From NCBI RefSeq assembly GCF_030811835.1, contig NZ_JAUSRO010000005.1, forward strand, positions 186,001 to 250,000: a stretch of 64,000 nucleotides of DNA. Reading direction: 5' to 3'. This DNA comes from Variovorax ginsengisoli (GTDB lineage: Bacteria; Pseudomonadota; Gammaproteobacteria; Burkholderiales; Burkholderiaceae_C). How positions within the stretch are numbered: position 1 is the stretch's first letter; every line of letters starts with the position of its first letter. Under the pieces are notes generated by a model. The model searched no databases. It was not told the DNA's origin and saw only the letters and a program-made list of their open reading frames with translations. The position numbers and the translations under genes were made by a program. Shown here in pieces: positions 1 through 9,955 of the stretch.

Positions 1-41
1 AACCGGTGCGCACGCGTCGCATTGTGGTCCGTCGCCCAACT

Positions 42-118
42 TGTCTATACAGGGTTAACCCAAATCCCGGTCAAGGTGCATTTCTCACCGAGCGGTGCAC
101 CAAATTGCTGTCTATACA
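42..118. promoter_or_regulatory. Pair of GntR/HutC-like operator sites upstream of recQ
   Basis: The 10-mer TGTCTATACA occurs twice in the same orientation, at 42-51 and 109-118. The second copy is embedded in a CTGTCTATACAAG context. The shape (TGT, 4 bases, ACA) is that of GntR-family, HutC-like operators. The copies flank a GGGTTAACCC palindrome at 52-61. They could serve recQ or, more likely, a gene lying beyond the left edge of the window. Confidence 0.4.
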
Positions 119-196
119 AGTGAAAGGCTGCCGAACCCTCGACTATTGCAAAGCGCGTGCCAGCACCTGGCCAAGGCGATCGGGGACAATCACCGC

Positions 197-2173
<1,977 letters not shown>

Positions 2174-2191
2174 CCCGGCGCCGCGCGCGGC

Positions 2192-3115
2192 TCAGGCAGC
2201 GGCGGGCTGCGCCACCTCGCGCAGCGCATCGAGCGTACGGGCCACGGCGGTGCGGTCGGCGGCGTCCGCGCGCCAGTACATCGACACCGAGCCAAAGCCC
2301 GACAGCGGCACCGGCAGCACGCGCATCGCGCCCATCTGCGTGAAGCGCAGCGCGGCGCGGTGCGAGGCCATGCCGATCATGTCGCTGTGGTTGAGCAACG
2401 TGAGGTTGATGGTGACGGAGTTCGATTCCACGTGGTCGCGCGGCATCGCGTGCCCGGCCGTCGCAAGCGCGCTCTCCAGCGCGGTGCGGATCGGCGTGCC
2501 GCGCGGCCAGACCAGCCAGCGGTAGGCCATGAGCGCGTCCCAGTCGGGCGCGGCCTCCTGCAGGAAGAGCGGGTGCTGCGCGCGCGCGACGAGGTGGATG
2601 GGCTCCATGTAGAGCCGCTCCGACTGGATGCGCGCGTCGTGCAGTTCGGGCGCGGAGCGGCCCACCACCACGTCGAGCTCGCCGTTGGCCAGCTGCTGCA
2701 TGAGCAGGTTCATGGTGTTCTCGGTCAGCCGGATCTGCGCACGCGGCACCCACGACAGCAGACGCAGCACCGCCATGGGGACCACGTCCGAGGCCGAGGC
2801 GCCGGAGGTGCCGACCGCCACCAGGCCGCTGCCGCCCTCGCGCCGCGCGTGCATGTCGTCGCGGGCGGTGTCCAGGTGCGCTTCGATGCGCCGCGCATGC
2901 GCGATCAGCGCCTCGCCCTCGGGCGTGGGCCGCAGGCCGCGTGCATGGCGCTGGAAGAGCGGCACGCCGATGTCTTCCTCGAGCTCCCGCAGCCACTTGG
3001 AAAGGGCGGGCTGCGCCGTGTTGAGCAGCTGGGCCGAGTGGCTCATGTTGCCCGTCTGCGCCAGGCTCAGAAGCAGCTGCAAGTGGCGCAGCCTCAGTCG
3101 ATGGGTCCAGTCCAT
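2192..3115 (-). CDS. LysR-family transcriptional regulator
   Basis: The 307 aa protein has an N-terminal LysR winged helix (RHLQLLLSLAQTGNMSHSAQ, then AQPALSKWLRELEE) followed by a two-lobed effector-binding domain. It is convergent with recQ (18 bp between stops) and divergent from the fumarylpyruvate hydrolase gene, with about 160 bp between starts. LysR proteins usually control the gene they face, so a role in activating the ring-cleavage operon on aromatic acid supply is inferred. The divergent region holds an ATATC/GATAT repeat and a 17-bp perfect palindrome. The effector is not evident. Confidence 0.88.
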   Translation of the reverse strand: MDWTHRLRLRHLQLLLSLAQTGNMSHSAQLLNTAQPALSKWLRELEEDIGVPLFQRHARGLRPTPEGEALIAHARRIEAHLDTARDDMHARREGGSGLVAVGTSGASASDVVPMAVLRLLSWVPRAQIRLTENTMNLLMQQLANGELDVVVGRSAPELHDARIQSERLYMEPIHLVARAQHPLFLQEAAPDWDALMAYRWLVWPRGTPIRTALESALATAGHAMPRDHVESNSVTINLTLLNHSDMIGMASHRAALRFTQMGAMRVLPVPLSGFGSVSMYWRADAADRTAVARTLDALREVAQPAAA

Positions 3116-3139
3116 GGGGTCGTGCGGTGTCGGCTTGCT

Positions 3140-3155
3140 ATATCAAGAACGATAT
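3140..3155. promoter_or_regulatory. Inverted repeat near the LysR start
   Basis: ATATC (3140-3144) and GATAT (3151-3155) form an inverted repeat with a 6-bp spacer, 25 bp upstream of the leftward LysR start codon. The position fits an autoregulatory LysR site. Confidence 0.35.
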
Positions 3156-3193
3156 GGATGAGACCAATAAGTGATTTTACGAGCTATTCCTGG

Positions 3194-3210
3194 CGCCGAA
3201 TAATTCGGCG
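3194..3210. promoter_or_regulatory. 17-bp perfect palindrome in divergent promoter region
   Basis: CGCCGAATAATTCGGCG is a perfect palindrome with 8-bp arms and one central base. It lies between the LysR gene and the fumarylpyruvate hydrolase gene. It would overlap the 5' leader of the rightward operon if translation starts at 3277. An operator is the simplest reading. Confidence 0.45.
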
Positions 3211-3276
3211 GTCCGGTGCATGCGGTTCGCCCGCATGGCCACTTCAGAACTCTCCCCAGCCTTCGAAAGCGCTCCC

Positions 3277-3975
3277 ATGGCCCTCGTGTTTCCCGCGCCA
3301 GCCACCGTCACCGTTCCTGTCGCCGGCAGCGACGACGCATTCGCCGTCCGCCGCGTCTATTGCGTGGGGCGCAACTACGCCGCCCACGCCCGCGAGATGG
3401 GGTTCGACCCCGACCGCGAACCGCCCTTCTTCTTCTGCAAGCCCGCCGATGCGGTGCTGCCCGTGGCCTACGGCGAGACGTTGCGGCTGCCCTACCCCTC
3501 GCGAACCGAGAACTTCCACTACGAAGCCGAGCTGGTGGTCGCCATCGGCAAGGCCGGCAGCGACATCGCCCGCGAGGACGCGCTGGACCACGCCTGGGGC
3601 TATGCCGTGGGCCTGGACATGACGCGCCGCGACCGCCAGATGGAGATGCGCCAGATGGGCCGACCCTGGGAGATCGGCAAGGCCTTCGATGCCTCGGCCC
3701 CCATTGGGCCGCTGCACCGCGCGAGCGAGGTCGGCCACTTCACGCAGGCCGGCCTCTGGCTGACCGTGAACGGGGCGGACCGCCAGCGCAGCGACGTGTC
3801 GCACCTGATCTGGTCGGTGGCCGAAACCATCGCCGACCTCTCGACCTGGTTCCGGCTGGAGCCGGGCGACCTGATCTACACCGGCACCCCCGAAGGCGTG
3901 GGCCCGGTGGTGCGCGGCGACCACATGGTGGTGGGCGTGGAGCGCCTGGGCGAGTTGCGGGTCGACGTGGTCTGA
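3277..3975 (+). CDS. nagK: Fumarylacetoacetate hydrolase-family protein, likely fumarylpyruvate hydrolase
   Basis: This FAH-fold hydrolase would cleave fumarylpyruvate to fumarate and pyruvate, the last step of the gentisate pathway. The family signature YCVGRNYAAHAREMG and metal-ligand segments (YEAELVVAIGK, GYAVGLDMTRRD) are visible. The C-terminal part carries the typical IYTGTPEGVGPV. The start at ATG 3277 (MALVFPAP) gives 232 aa, near NagK length; ATG 3238 or 3220 would add residues without clear Shine-Dalgarno support. The next gene, a zeta-class isomerase, follows after 4 bp, so the two are co-transcribed. No gentisate dioxygenase is present here. Fumarylacetoacetate as substrate is possible. 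Confidence 0.85.
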   Translation: MALVFPAPATVTVPVAGSDDAFAVRRVYCVGRNYAAHAREMGFDPDREPPFFFCKPADAVLPVAYGETLRLPYPSRTENFHYEAELVVAIGKAGSDIAREDALDHAWGYAVGLDMTRRDRQMEMRQMGRPWEIGKAFDASAPIGPLHRASEVGHFTQAGLWLTVNGADRQRSDVSHLIWSVAETIADLSTWFRLEPGDLIYTGTPEGVGPVVRGDHMVVGVERLGELRVDVV

Positions 3976-3979
3976 CGCG

Positions 3980-4630
3980 ATGGAGCACGCCGTGCAGCTC
4001 TACAGCTTCTTCAACAGCTCCACCTCGTACCGGGTGCGCATCGCACTGGCCCTCAAGGGCCTGGCGGCCGACTACCGTGGAGTGAACATCCGCACGGGCG
4101 AGCACCGCGCGCCGGGCTATGCCGAACTGAATCCGTCGCGGGTCGTGCCCACGCTGGTGGATGGCGACTTCTCGCTGGGCCAGTCGATGGCCATCCTGGA
4201 CTACCTGGACCAGCGCGTGCCCGAGCCGCGCCTGATCCCGCAGGAGCCCCGGCTGCGCGCGCGCGTGCTGGAGCTGGCGAACGTGATCGCCTGCGACATG
4301 CACCCGGTCAACAACCTGCGCATCCTGAAGTACCTGCAGGGGCCGTTGGGCCTGAGCGCGGCGCAGAAGGACGCGTGGTACGCCCACTGGGCCGCCGAGG
4401 GCTTCGAGGCCGTGGAACGGCTGCTGGCACTGCACGGCAGCGGGCCGTGGTGCTTCGGCGACCAGCCCACGGCGGCCGACGTGTGCCTGGTGCCGCAGGT
4501 GGCAAATGCGTTGCGTGCGGGCTGCGATCTGGCGCCCTACACCCGCGTGATGGCCGTGCATGCGCACGCGCAGCAGCATCCCGCCTTCATCGCGGCCCGG
4601 CCGCAGGCACAGCCCGATCACCAGCCCTGA
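3980..4630 (+). CDS. nagL: Maleylpyruvate (or maleylacetoacetate) isomerase, zeta-class GST fold
   Basis: This 216 aa protein catalyses glutathione-dependent cis-trans isomerisation of maleylpyruvate to fumarylpyruvate, supplying the hydrolase encoded just upstream. The zeta-class motif appears as FFNSSTSYRVRIALALKG, with Thr where maleylacetoacetate isomerases have Cys. An N-terminal thioredoxin fold (NPSRVVPTLVDGD, then QSMAIL) and a C-terminal helical domain ending in QQHPAFIAARP complete it. Pairing with a NagK-like hydrolase and an aromatic acid permease favours the gentisate route over the homogentisate route; the assignment stays inferential. Confidence 0.85.
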   Translation: MEHAVQLYSFFNSSTSYRVRIALALKGLAADYRGVNIRTGEHRAPGYAELNPSRVVPTLVDGDFSLGQSMAILDYLDQRVPEPRLIPQEPRLRARVLELANVIACDMHPVNNLRILKYLQGPLGLSAAQKDAWYAHWAAEGFEAVERLLALHGSGPWCFGDQPTAADVCLVPQVANALRAGCDLAPYTRVMAVHAHAQQHPAFIAARPQAQPDHQP

Positions 4631-4692
4631 ACGCACACCTGCCCGTGCGCCACCGCCGGGCGCCCATCCACAAAAGAACAGGAGAGACAAAA

Positions 4693-6021
4693 ATGACCCC
4701 ATCCCTGGCCGCCGACATTCCGGCGGCGAACCGCGCCGCCTTCGGGCCGCTGCAGCTGCGCGTGACGCTGTTGTGCGCCCTCGTCGCCATGCTCGACGGC
4801 TTCGACACCCAGTCGATCGCCTACGTCGCCCCGCGCATCGCCGAAGACTGGGGGCTGAAGGCCTCGGCGTTCGGCCCGATCTTCGCGGCCGGCCTCTTCG
4901 GCCTCATGGCGGGCGCCTTCCTGCTCAGCCCCGCCGCCGACCGCTGGGGCCGCAAGAAGATCATCCTGCTGTCGTCCTTCATCTTCGGCCTGTTCGCGCT
5001 GCTCACGGCCACGGCCTCCGGCATGAACGAGTTGCTGGCATACCGCTTCGTCACCGGCGTGGGCCTGGGCGCGGCCATGCCCAACATCATCGCGCTGACC
5101 AGCGAGTACGCGCCGCAGCGCCTGCGCGCCACGCTGGTCACGGTGATGTTCTGCGGCTTTCCGCTGGGTTCCACGCTGGGCGGCCTGGTGTCGAGCTGGC
5201 TCCTCACGCACTTCGACTGGCATGCAGTGTTCGTGCTGGGCGGCGTGCTGCCGTTGCTGCTGTTGCCGGTGCTGGCGGCGGTGTTGCCGGAATCGCTGCG
5301 CTACCTGGCCGCCAGCGGCGCGTCGCTGGCGCGCTACGAACCCATCGTGCGCAGCGCCTATCCCGGCGAAGACGCGGCCACCGTGATGGCAGGCCTGCGC
5401 AGCGAAGCCGCCAGCGTGCAGGCAGGGTTCTCGGTGTTCGAGCTGTTCCGCCATGGCCGGCTGCCGACCACCGTGCTGCTGTGGCTGGCCTTCTTCATGA
5501 ACCTGCTGGTCATGTACTTCCTGGTCAACTGGCTGCCGACCCTGCTCAAGAGCGCGGGCCTGCCACTGGAAAAGGCCATCCTCTCCACCGCCATGCTCAA
5601 CCTGGGCGGCGTGGTCGGCGCGCTGGCGCTGGGCCGCCTGATCGACCGGTTCAGCCCCTATGTGGTGCTGAGCGCGGCCTATGCCGCATCGGCCGCCTTC
5701 ATCGGGCTGATCGCCTTCAGCGGGCAGAACCTCACGGGGCTGCTGGCCGGTGCGGCGCTCTCGGGCTTCGGCGTGGTGGGCGCGCAGATCGGCTGCAACG
5801 CGCTGGCCGCGTCGATCTACCCGACCCACATCCGTGCCACCGGCGTGGGCTGGGCTCTGGGCGTGGGGCGCATCGGCGCCGTGGTCGGCCCACTGGCGGG
5901 TGGCGCGCTGCTGGCGGCTGCCTGGCCGCCCGCCTCCATCATCCTGGTGGCCGCCGTGCCGGCCGTGCTGGCCGCCGTCGCGGTGGCGTTGCTGGGGCGC
6001 ATCCGGCGCGAGGCCGACTGA
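4693..6021 (+). CDS. MFS transporter, aromatic acid:H+ symporter family
   Basis: A 12-helix major facilitator protein of 442 aa. It shows the aromatic acid:H+ symporter signature in helix 1 (MLDGFDTQSIAYVAPRIA), the loop 2-3 motif ADRWGRKKI, and paired hydrophobic halves with a central polar loop around residues 200-250. GGAGAG 8 bp ahead of ATG 4693 supports the start. Relatives such as PcaK, BenK and MhbT import hydroxybenzoates. Its place after two lower gentisate pathway genes suggests uptake of gentisate, 3-hydroxybenzoate or salicylate. Confidence 0.88.
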   Translation: MTPSLAADIPAANRAAFGPLQLRVTLLCALVAMLDGFDTQSIAYVAPRIAEDWGLKASAFGPIFAAGLFGLMAGAFLLSPAADRWGRKKIILLSSFIFGLFALLTATASGMNELLAYRFVTGVGLGAAMPNIIALTSEYAPQRLRATLVTVMFCGFPLGSTLGGLVSSWLLTHFDWHAVFVLGGVLPLLLLPVLAAVLPESLRYLAASGASLARYEPIVRSAYPGEDAATVMAGLRSEAASVQAGFSVFELFRHGRLPTTVLLWLAFFMNLLVMYFLVNWLPTLLKSAGLPLEKAILSTAMLNLGGVVGALALGRLIDRFSPYVVLSAAYAASAAFIGLIAFSGQNLTGLLAGAALSGFGVVGAQIGCNALAASIYPTHIRATGVGWALGVGRIGAVVGPLAGGALLAAAWPPASIILVAAVPAVLAAVAVALLGRIRREAD

Positions 6022-6058
6022 CGCGCACCGCACCGGCTCGACCCCGAGAATGCTTGCC

Positions 6059-6991
6059 ATGGACGACGGCATTCGCAGCTGGACCACCGACCTGGTACCC
6101 GAGGCCGAGCGTGCCGACTACTGGGTCGGTGCGGTGTGTGACTGCTTCCTCGACATGGAGGTCGACCCGCATCAGCGCCAGGCGTTCTCGGCGGCCCTGA
6201 CGTCGGCGAGCTGCGCAGAGCTGCGGGTCAACCACGTGACCGGGCGGGCGCAGAAGGTGCGCCGCACGCTGCAGGGCATCCGGCAGGGTTGCGACAACTA
6301 CTACTACCTGCTCTGCAAGGAAGACTCGCCCTGCCTGGTGACGCAGCACGACGCGTGCGCCGCGCGCCTGCTGCCCGGCGACCTGGCGCTCATCGACTCG
6401 CGGCGGCGCTATCTGCTGGAGTTCCCGGAGGCGGTGGACATCGTCTCCGTCCAGCTGCCCATCGGCTGGCTCGACACCTGGCTGCCCGCGGCCGGCCAGT
6501 GGCTGGGCACGCGGCTGGACGGCAGCGCCGGCTGGGGGCAGGTGCTGAGCGCCTACGTTCGACAGCTGCGGGCCGAGCCGCCCGCCCGGCTGGGCACGCG
6601 GCATGCCGAGCAACTGGGCGGCTTGCTGGCGCTGGCCTGCGGTGCCGCGCCGCAGATGCCCACGACCCCGGCCCTGCTGCAACGCATCGAGCACTGCGTG
6701 CGCCGCCGCTTCAGCGAACCCGGGCTTGCGGCGGCGGACGTGGCTTGCGAGATCGGCGTCTCTTTGCGCACGCTGCACCGGGCGCTGGCCGCGGGCCAAA
6801 GCACCTTCGCCCTGCTGCTGATGCATGAGCGCATGCAGGCAGCGCAGCGCATGCTGCGCGCACCGTCGCACGACCAGCTGACGGTGGCCGAGATCGGCCG
6901 ACGTGCCGGCTTTCTCGACCCGTCCCACTTCGCGCGCGCCTGCCGCGCCTGGTGCGGCCGGACGCCCGCGCAGGAACGCGCGCTGCGCTGA
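6059..6991 (+). CDS. AraC-family transcriptional regulator
   Basis: The 310 aa protein has an N-terminal effector domain of the FeaR/XylS type (about residues 15-180, including YYYLLCKE). A C-terminal pair of helix-turn-helix motifs follows (LAAADVACEIGVSLRTLHRA and VAEIGRRAGFLDPSHFARAC). Translation may begin at ATG 6059 or 6050. It lies 37 bp after the permease gene on the same strand, so it could be co-transcribed and act as a second, inducer-responsive regulator of the aromatic acid module or of the hydrolase/OmpW pair downstream. Confidence 0.88.
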   Translation: MDDGIRSWTTDLVPEAERADYWVGAVCDCFLDMEVDPHQRQAFSAALTSASCAELRVNHVTGRAQKVRRTLQGIRQGCDNYYYLLCKEDSPCLVTQHDACAARLLPGDLALIDSRRRYLLEFPEAVDIVSVQLPIGWLDTWLPAAGQWLGTRLDGSAGWGQVLSAYVRQLRAEPPARLGTRHAEQLGGLLALACGAAPQMPTTPALLQRIEHCVRRRFSEPGLAAADVACEIGVSLRTLHRALAAGQSTFALLLMHERMQAAQRMLRAPSHDQLTVAEIGRRAGFLDPSHFARACRAWCGRTPAQERALR

Positions 6992-7117
6992 GCCCGCTGC
7001 CAGCTATTGGCACACGCTGGCACGCACCGTCCGCCAGCCTGGCACGCATCGGCCATCCGCCGACCAGGCGCAGCGCCACCATGCGGCTCCCACAAACCCA
7101 AAGAGATGGAGACAAAC

Positions 7118-7846
7118 ATGGCGGATACCTACGTCCTGGTGCATGGTGCCTGGCACACCGGCGAAACCCTCGAAGACACGGCACGGCACCTGCGCTCGCG
7201 CGGCCACGTCGTTCATTGCCCTACCCTGCCGGGCAACCGGCCCGGCGACGGCACGGCTCCGCTGGGCCTGCAGGACGCCATCGATGCACTGGTGCATTTC
7301 CTGGAAGACGCCGACCTGCACGACGTGCGGCTGGTCGGCCACAGCTACGGCGGCATGCTGCTGTCGGGCGCCGCCGACCGGGTAGCGCACCGCATTCGGC
7401 GGCTGGTGTATGCCAACGCCTTCGTCCCGCTGCCCGGCGAAGCCTTGAGCGACATGGCACCGCCGCACTACCGGGCCATGTTCGAAGGCATCGCCGCTGC
7501 CAACCAGGGCGCGGTGCAGCTGCCCTTCGAGGTCTGGCGCGAGTGCTTCATCAACGACGCCGACGACGCCCTGGCGCGCAGCACCTATGCGTCGCTGCAC
7601 CCGCAACCGCTGCGCTGCCTGCTCGACCCCATCGCGCTGTCGCAGCCCACGGCCGCGCTGCCGGTGGGCAAGTCGTACCTGAACTGCCGCCAGGACACCG
7701 CACTGCCCCACAGCCTGCCGTGGCATCCGCGCCTGTCGGAGCGGCTGGGCCTGTTCCGCTACGTGGAGATGGACGGCAGCCACGAGGTGCTGTTCACCGA
7801 TGCGCAAGCCTTCGCCGACGGCATCGAAAGCGCCGGCCGCGACTGA
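7118..7846 (+). CDS. Alpha/beta hydrolase, salicylate/methyl-ester esterase-like
   Basis: A compact 242 aa alpha/beta hydrolase with VLVHGAWHTG near the N-terminus (oxyanion region), the nucleophile elbow GHSYGG (Ser near residue 77) and the catalytic His in DGSHEVLF near the C-terminus. This layout matches plant SABP2-like and bacterial EstC-like carboxylesterases. GGAG lies about 8 bp before ATG 7118. An OmpW-like porin gene follows 13 bp later, so they probably form one transcript. In this setting it may release an aromatic acid from an ester for the upstream pathway; that link is inference. Confidence 0.85.
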   Translation: MADTYVLVHGAWHTGETLEDTARHLRSRGHVVHCPTLPGNRPGDGTAPLGLQDAIDALVHFLEDADLHDVRLVGHSYGGMLLSGAADRVAHRIRRLVYANAFVPLPGEALSDMAPPHYRAMFEGIAAANQGAVQLPFEVWRECFINDADDALARSTYASLHPQPLRCLLDPIALSQPTAALPVGKSYLNCRQDTALPHSLPWHPRLSERLGLFRYVEMDGSHEVLFTDAQAFADGIESAGRD

Positions 7847-7859
7847 GGAGGAACGCACC

Positions 7860-8555
7860 ATGCCCAGCAACACACGCGCGCATGCATCGTCCTCGCGGGT
7901 TCGCCCCGACGCGCTCGCGCTGTTCGCCACCGCCACCGCCACCGCCATCGCCGCCCCGCCGGCCCAGGCGCAGGAGTCGCCCTGGCGGGTCTACGCGGGC
8001 GGCGCGCACATCGGCTTCAGCACGTCGGCGGAAATCCGGGCCGGCGGGCAACCGGTGCCCGGCGCCAATGCAGAGGCCACATCCAACCGCAGCCTGGCCT
8101 TCGGCCTCATCTACGACATCCAGCCGGGATGGAGCGCGGAGCTCGCCCTGGGCCTGCCGCCCACCACCCGACTCGTCGGCACCGGCACCCTGGCCGGCGC
8201 GGGCGTGCTGGGGCGGGTCAAGTACGGGCCGGCGGTGCTGTCGGTGCGGCGCGACCTGCTCGCAGACGGTCCGGTGATCCCGTACGTCGGTGCAGGCGTC
8301 AACTACACGCTGGTGATGGCCTCTCGCGACGGCTTCGTTTCGGACCTGAAGGTCAAAAGCGGCGTGGGGCCGGTGCTGCAGGCCGGCCTGGAAGTGCCGA
8401 TGAACGGGCAGTGGAGCCTGTTCTTCGACGCGAAGAAGATCTGGCTGAGCACCACCGCAACCGGCACCTTGCCGGCCCTCGGTGGCGTACCGGCCCATGC
8501 GAAGGTGCGGCTCAACCCGCTGGTGCTGACGGCCGGGCTGAGCTACCGCTTCTGA
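7860..8555 (+). CDS. OmpW-family outer membrane protein
   Basis: A 231 aa protein with an N-terminal export signal ending near AQAQE, alternating beta-strand pattern and a C-terminal YRF typical of outer membrane barrels. The sequence RVYAGGAHIGF, the central PPTTRLVGTGTLAG and VIPYVGAGVNYTLV fit the OmpW/AlkL family, whose members form small 8-stranded barrels admitting hydrophobic substrates. GGAGG precedes ATG 7860. Co-transcription with the esterase-like gene suggests entry of the hydrophobic ester or aromatic compound. Confidence 0.85.
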   Translation: MPSNTRAHASSSRVRPDALALFATATATAIAAPPAQAQESPWRVYAGGAHIGFSTSAEIRAGGQPVPGANAEATSNRSLAFGLIYDIQPGWSAELALGLPPTTRLVGTGTLAGAGVLGRVKYGPAVLSVRRDLLADGPVIPYVGAGVNYTLVMASRDGFVSDLKVKSGVGPVLQAGLEVPMNGQWSLFFDAKKIWLSTTATGTLPALGGVPAHAKVRLNPLVLTAGLSYRF

Positions 8556-8602
8556 GCCTGGTCAGCCGGTGCGGACCTACCCGGTACGAGGAATGCCGAC
8601 GT

Positions 8603-9778
8603 TCAGGGCAGCAGCACCGGCACCGGCCGCGTGAGCAGATCGACGTAAAGCTCGAAGAAGCGCGCGTTGTCGAATTTCTGCACCACCGTTATCTTCTGCA
8701 GCGTGACACCGGCCGGCTGCGCGGCATAGCCGATGGAGCGGCCGTTGTCGGGCGCACCGGGCTGGGCGATCACGTCGACGTAGCGCTGCGCGGTCTGCGT
8801 CGCGTAGCTCGGATCGATGAGGTAGGCGAGCGTGAGTGTGTCCCAGATGTTCTGCGTGTAGCGGGCGTTGGTCTCGAAGCCGTTCTTGCCGTCGAAGCCG
8901 TAACCGTTGAGCTTCTGGAACACGTCGGTCACCGCCGTGGGCTTGGCCGGGTGCGCGATGCGGTCGTAGAGGGGCTTGTCCAGGAACACGGTGTCGGTCA
9001 CGTCCAGCGGCACCACCACCTGCGGGATGGGCAGGCGCACCACGAACTGCGCGGCGTCGGGGTCGAACCACCAGTTGAACTCGGCCGCCTTGGTGGTGTT
9101 GCCTGGCACGTCGACGGCACCGCCCATGTAGATGATCTTCTTGATGAGCGGGACGATCTCCGGGTTCTGCCTGACCGCCAACGCGATGTTGGTGAGCGGG
9201 CCGATCGCCAGGATCGTGACCTCGCGGGGGTTGGCTTTCACGGTGTCGACGATGAAGTCGACCGCGTTCTTGCGCTGCACCACGGTGTGCCGGGCGAAGC
9301 CGTCGGGCGAGGGCTTCAGGTCGGCGTCCGTCTTGGGCTCGGGTCCGCTCCAGGCGCCCAGATAACCGTCGCCGCCCGCGCCGGCGGCCATCTCGGCCTT
9401 GACGTCGGCCAGGGTGTGGTGGAGGGCGTAGTTCGCTCCCACGTACACGCCGATGCGATCGCCTACGCCCAGCCGCTCCACGGACATTAGCGCGTCGGCC
9501 ACGCCCTGCCGCAGCCACTGGTTGCCCGACACCACGCTGATGCCCATGACCTGCACCTTGCCGTCGGCCTGCAGTTGCGCGGCCATGACGCCCAGCTGGC
9601 CATCGTCGCTCATGGTGTTGTAGTCGCTGTCGATGATGATCTTCTGGGCGGTGCCGCCCGATGACCCCGACCATCCGCCGAGACCAGGGCCGAGACCGAT
9701 CGCCCCCGCTCCTCCCCCGCCACAACCCGCCACCACCGTGAGGACGGCAACGAAGGTCGCTACAAGCCATTTGCGCAT
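8603..9778 (-). CDS. Nucleoside hydrolase-family lipoprotein
   Basis: The 391 aa protein starts MRKWLVATFVAVLTVVAGC, a lipoprotein signal with lipobox VAGC, then a Gly/Ser-rich linker, so it should be anchored outside the cytoplasm. The body is an inosine/uridine-type nucleoside hydrolase (VTILAIGPLTNIALAVRQNPE, IIYMGGAVDVPGNTT, EFNWWFDPDAAQFV). The N-terminal metal site reads DSDYNTMSDDG; the usual form is DTDPGxDD, so two extra residues lie between the aspartates. Export is unusual for bacterial members. It is divergent from a GltI-like binding protein, and the shared promoter region carries an IclR-type operator. Confidence 0.83.
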   Translation of the reverse strand: MRKWLVATFVAVLTVVAGCGGGGAGAIGLGPGLGGWSGSSGGTAQKIIIDSDYNTMSDDGQLGVMAAQLQADGKVQVMGISVVSGNQWLRQGVADALMSVERLGVGDRIGVYVGANYALHHTLADVKAEMAAGAGGDGYLGAWSGPEPKTDADLKPSPDGFARHTVVQRKNAVDFIVDTVKANPREVTILAIGPLTNIALAVRQNPEIVPLIKKIIYMGGAVDVPGNTTKAAEFNWWFDPDAAQFVVRLPIPQVVVPLDVTDTVFLDKPLYDRIAHPAKPTAVTDVFQKLNGYGFDGKNGFETNARYTQNIWDTLTLAYLIDPSYATQTAQRYVDVIAQPGAPDNGRSIGYAAQPAGVTLQKITVVQKFDNARFFELYVDLLTRPVPVLLP

Positions 9779-9877
9779 CTGCTTCTCCTGGAAAGTTTGG
9801 TTTTCGTGCTTCTTCACCCGACCGCAAATGAAACACGAGAAACACGATCTCGGTGGCACGTCCTTTGCTTAATTTAC

Positions 9878-9909
9878 TTGAAATGCAATATTAATTTATC
9901 GCATTTCAA
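9878..9909. promoter_or_regulatory. Predicted IclR operator, copy 1
   Basis: Perfect 9-bp inverted arms TTGAAATGC (9878-9886) and GCATTTCAA (9901-9909) enclose an AT-rich 14-bp spacer. The core from 9884 to 9907 matches the reverse complement of 11772-11795, in front of the IclR gene, at 20 of 24 positions. The site sits in the only AT-rich part of the divergent promoter between the nucleoside hydrolase and the binding-protein gene. Confidence 0.7.
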
Positions 9910-9955
9910 TACTTATCAACTTCGCATCTGGCAACCTCACAGGATGGAAACGACC

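Noticed and set aside
95..196. Upstream GTG 95 as the recQ start
   Set aside because: It would start inside the regulatory repeat region (106-118) and add 34 unconserved residues before the helicase core.
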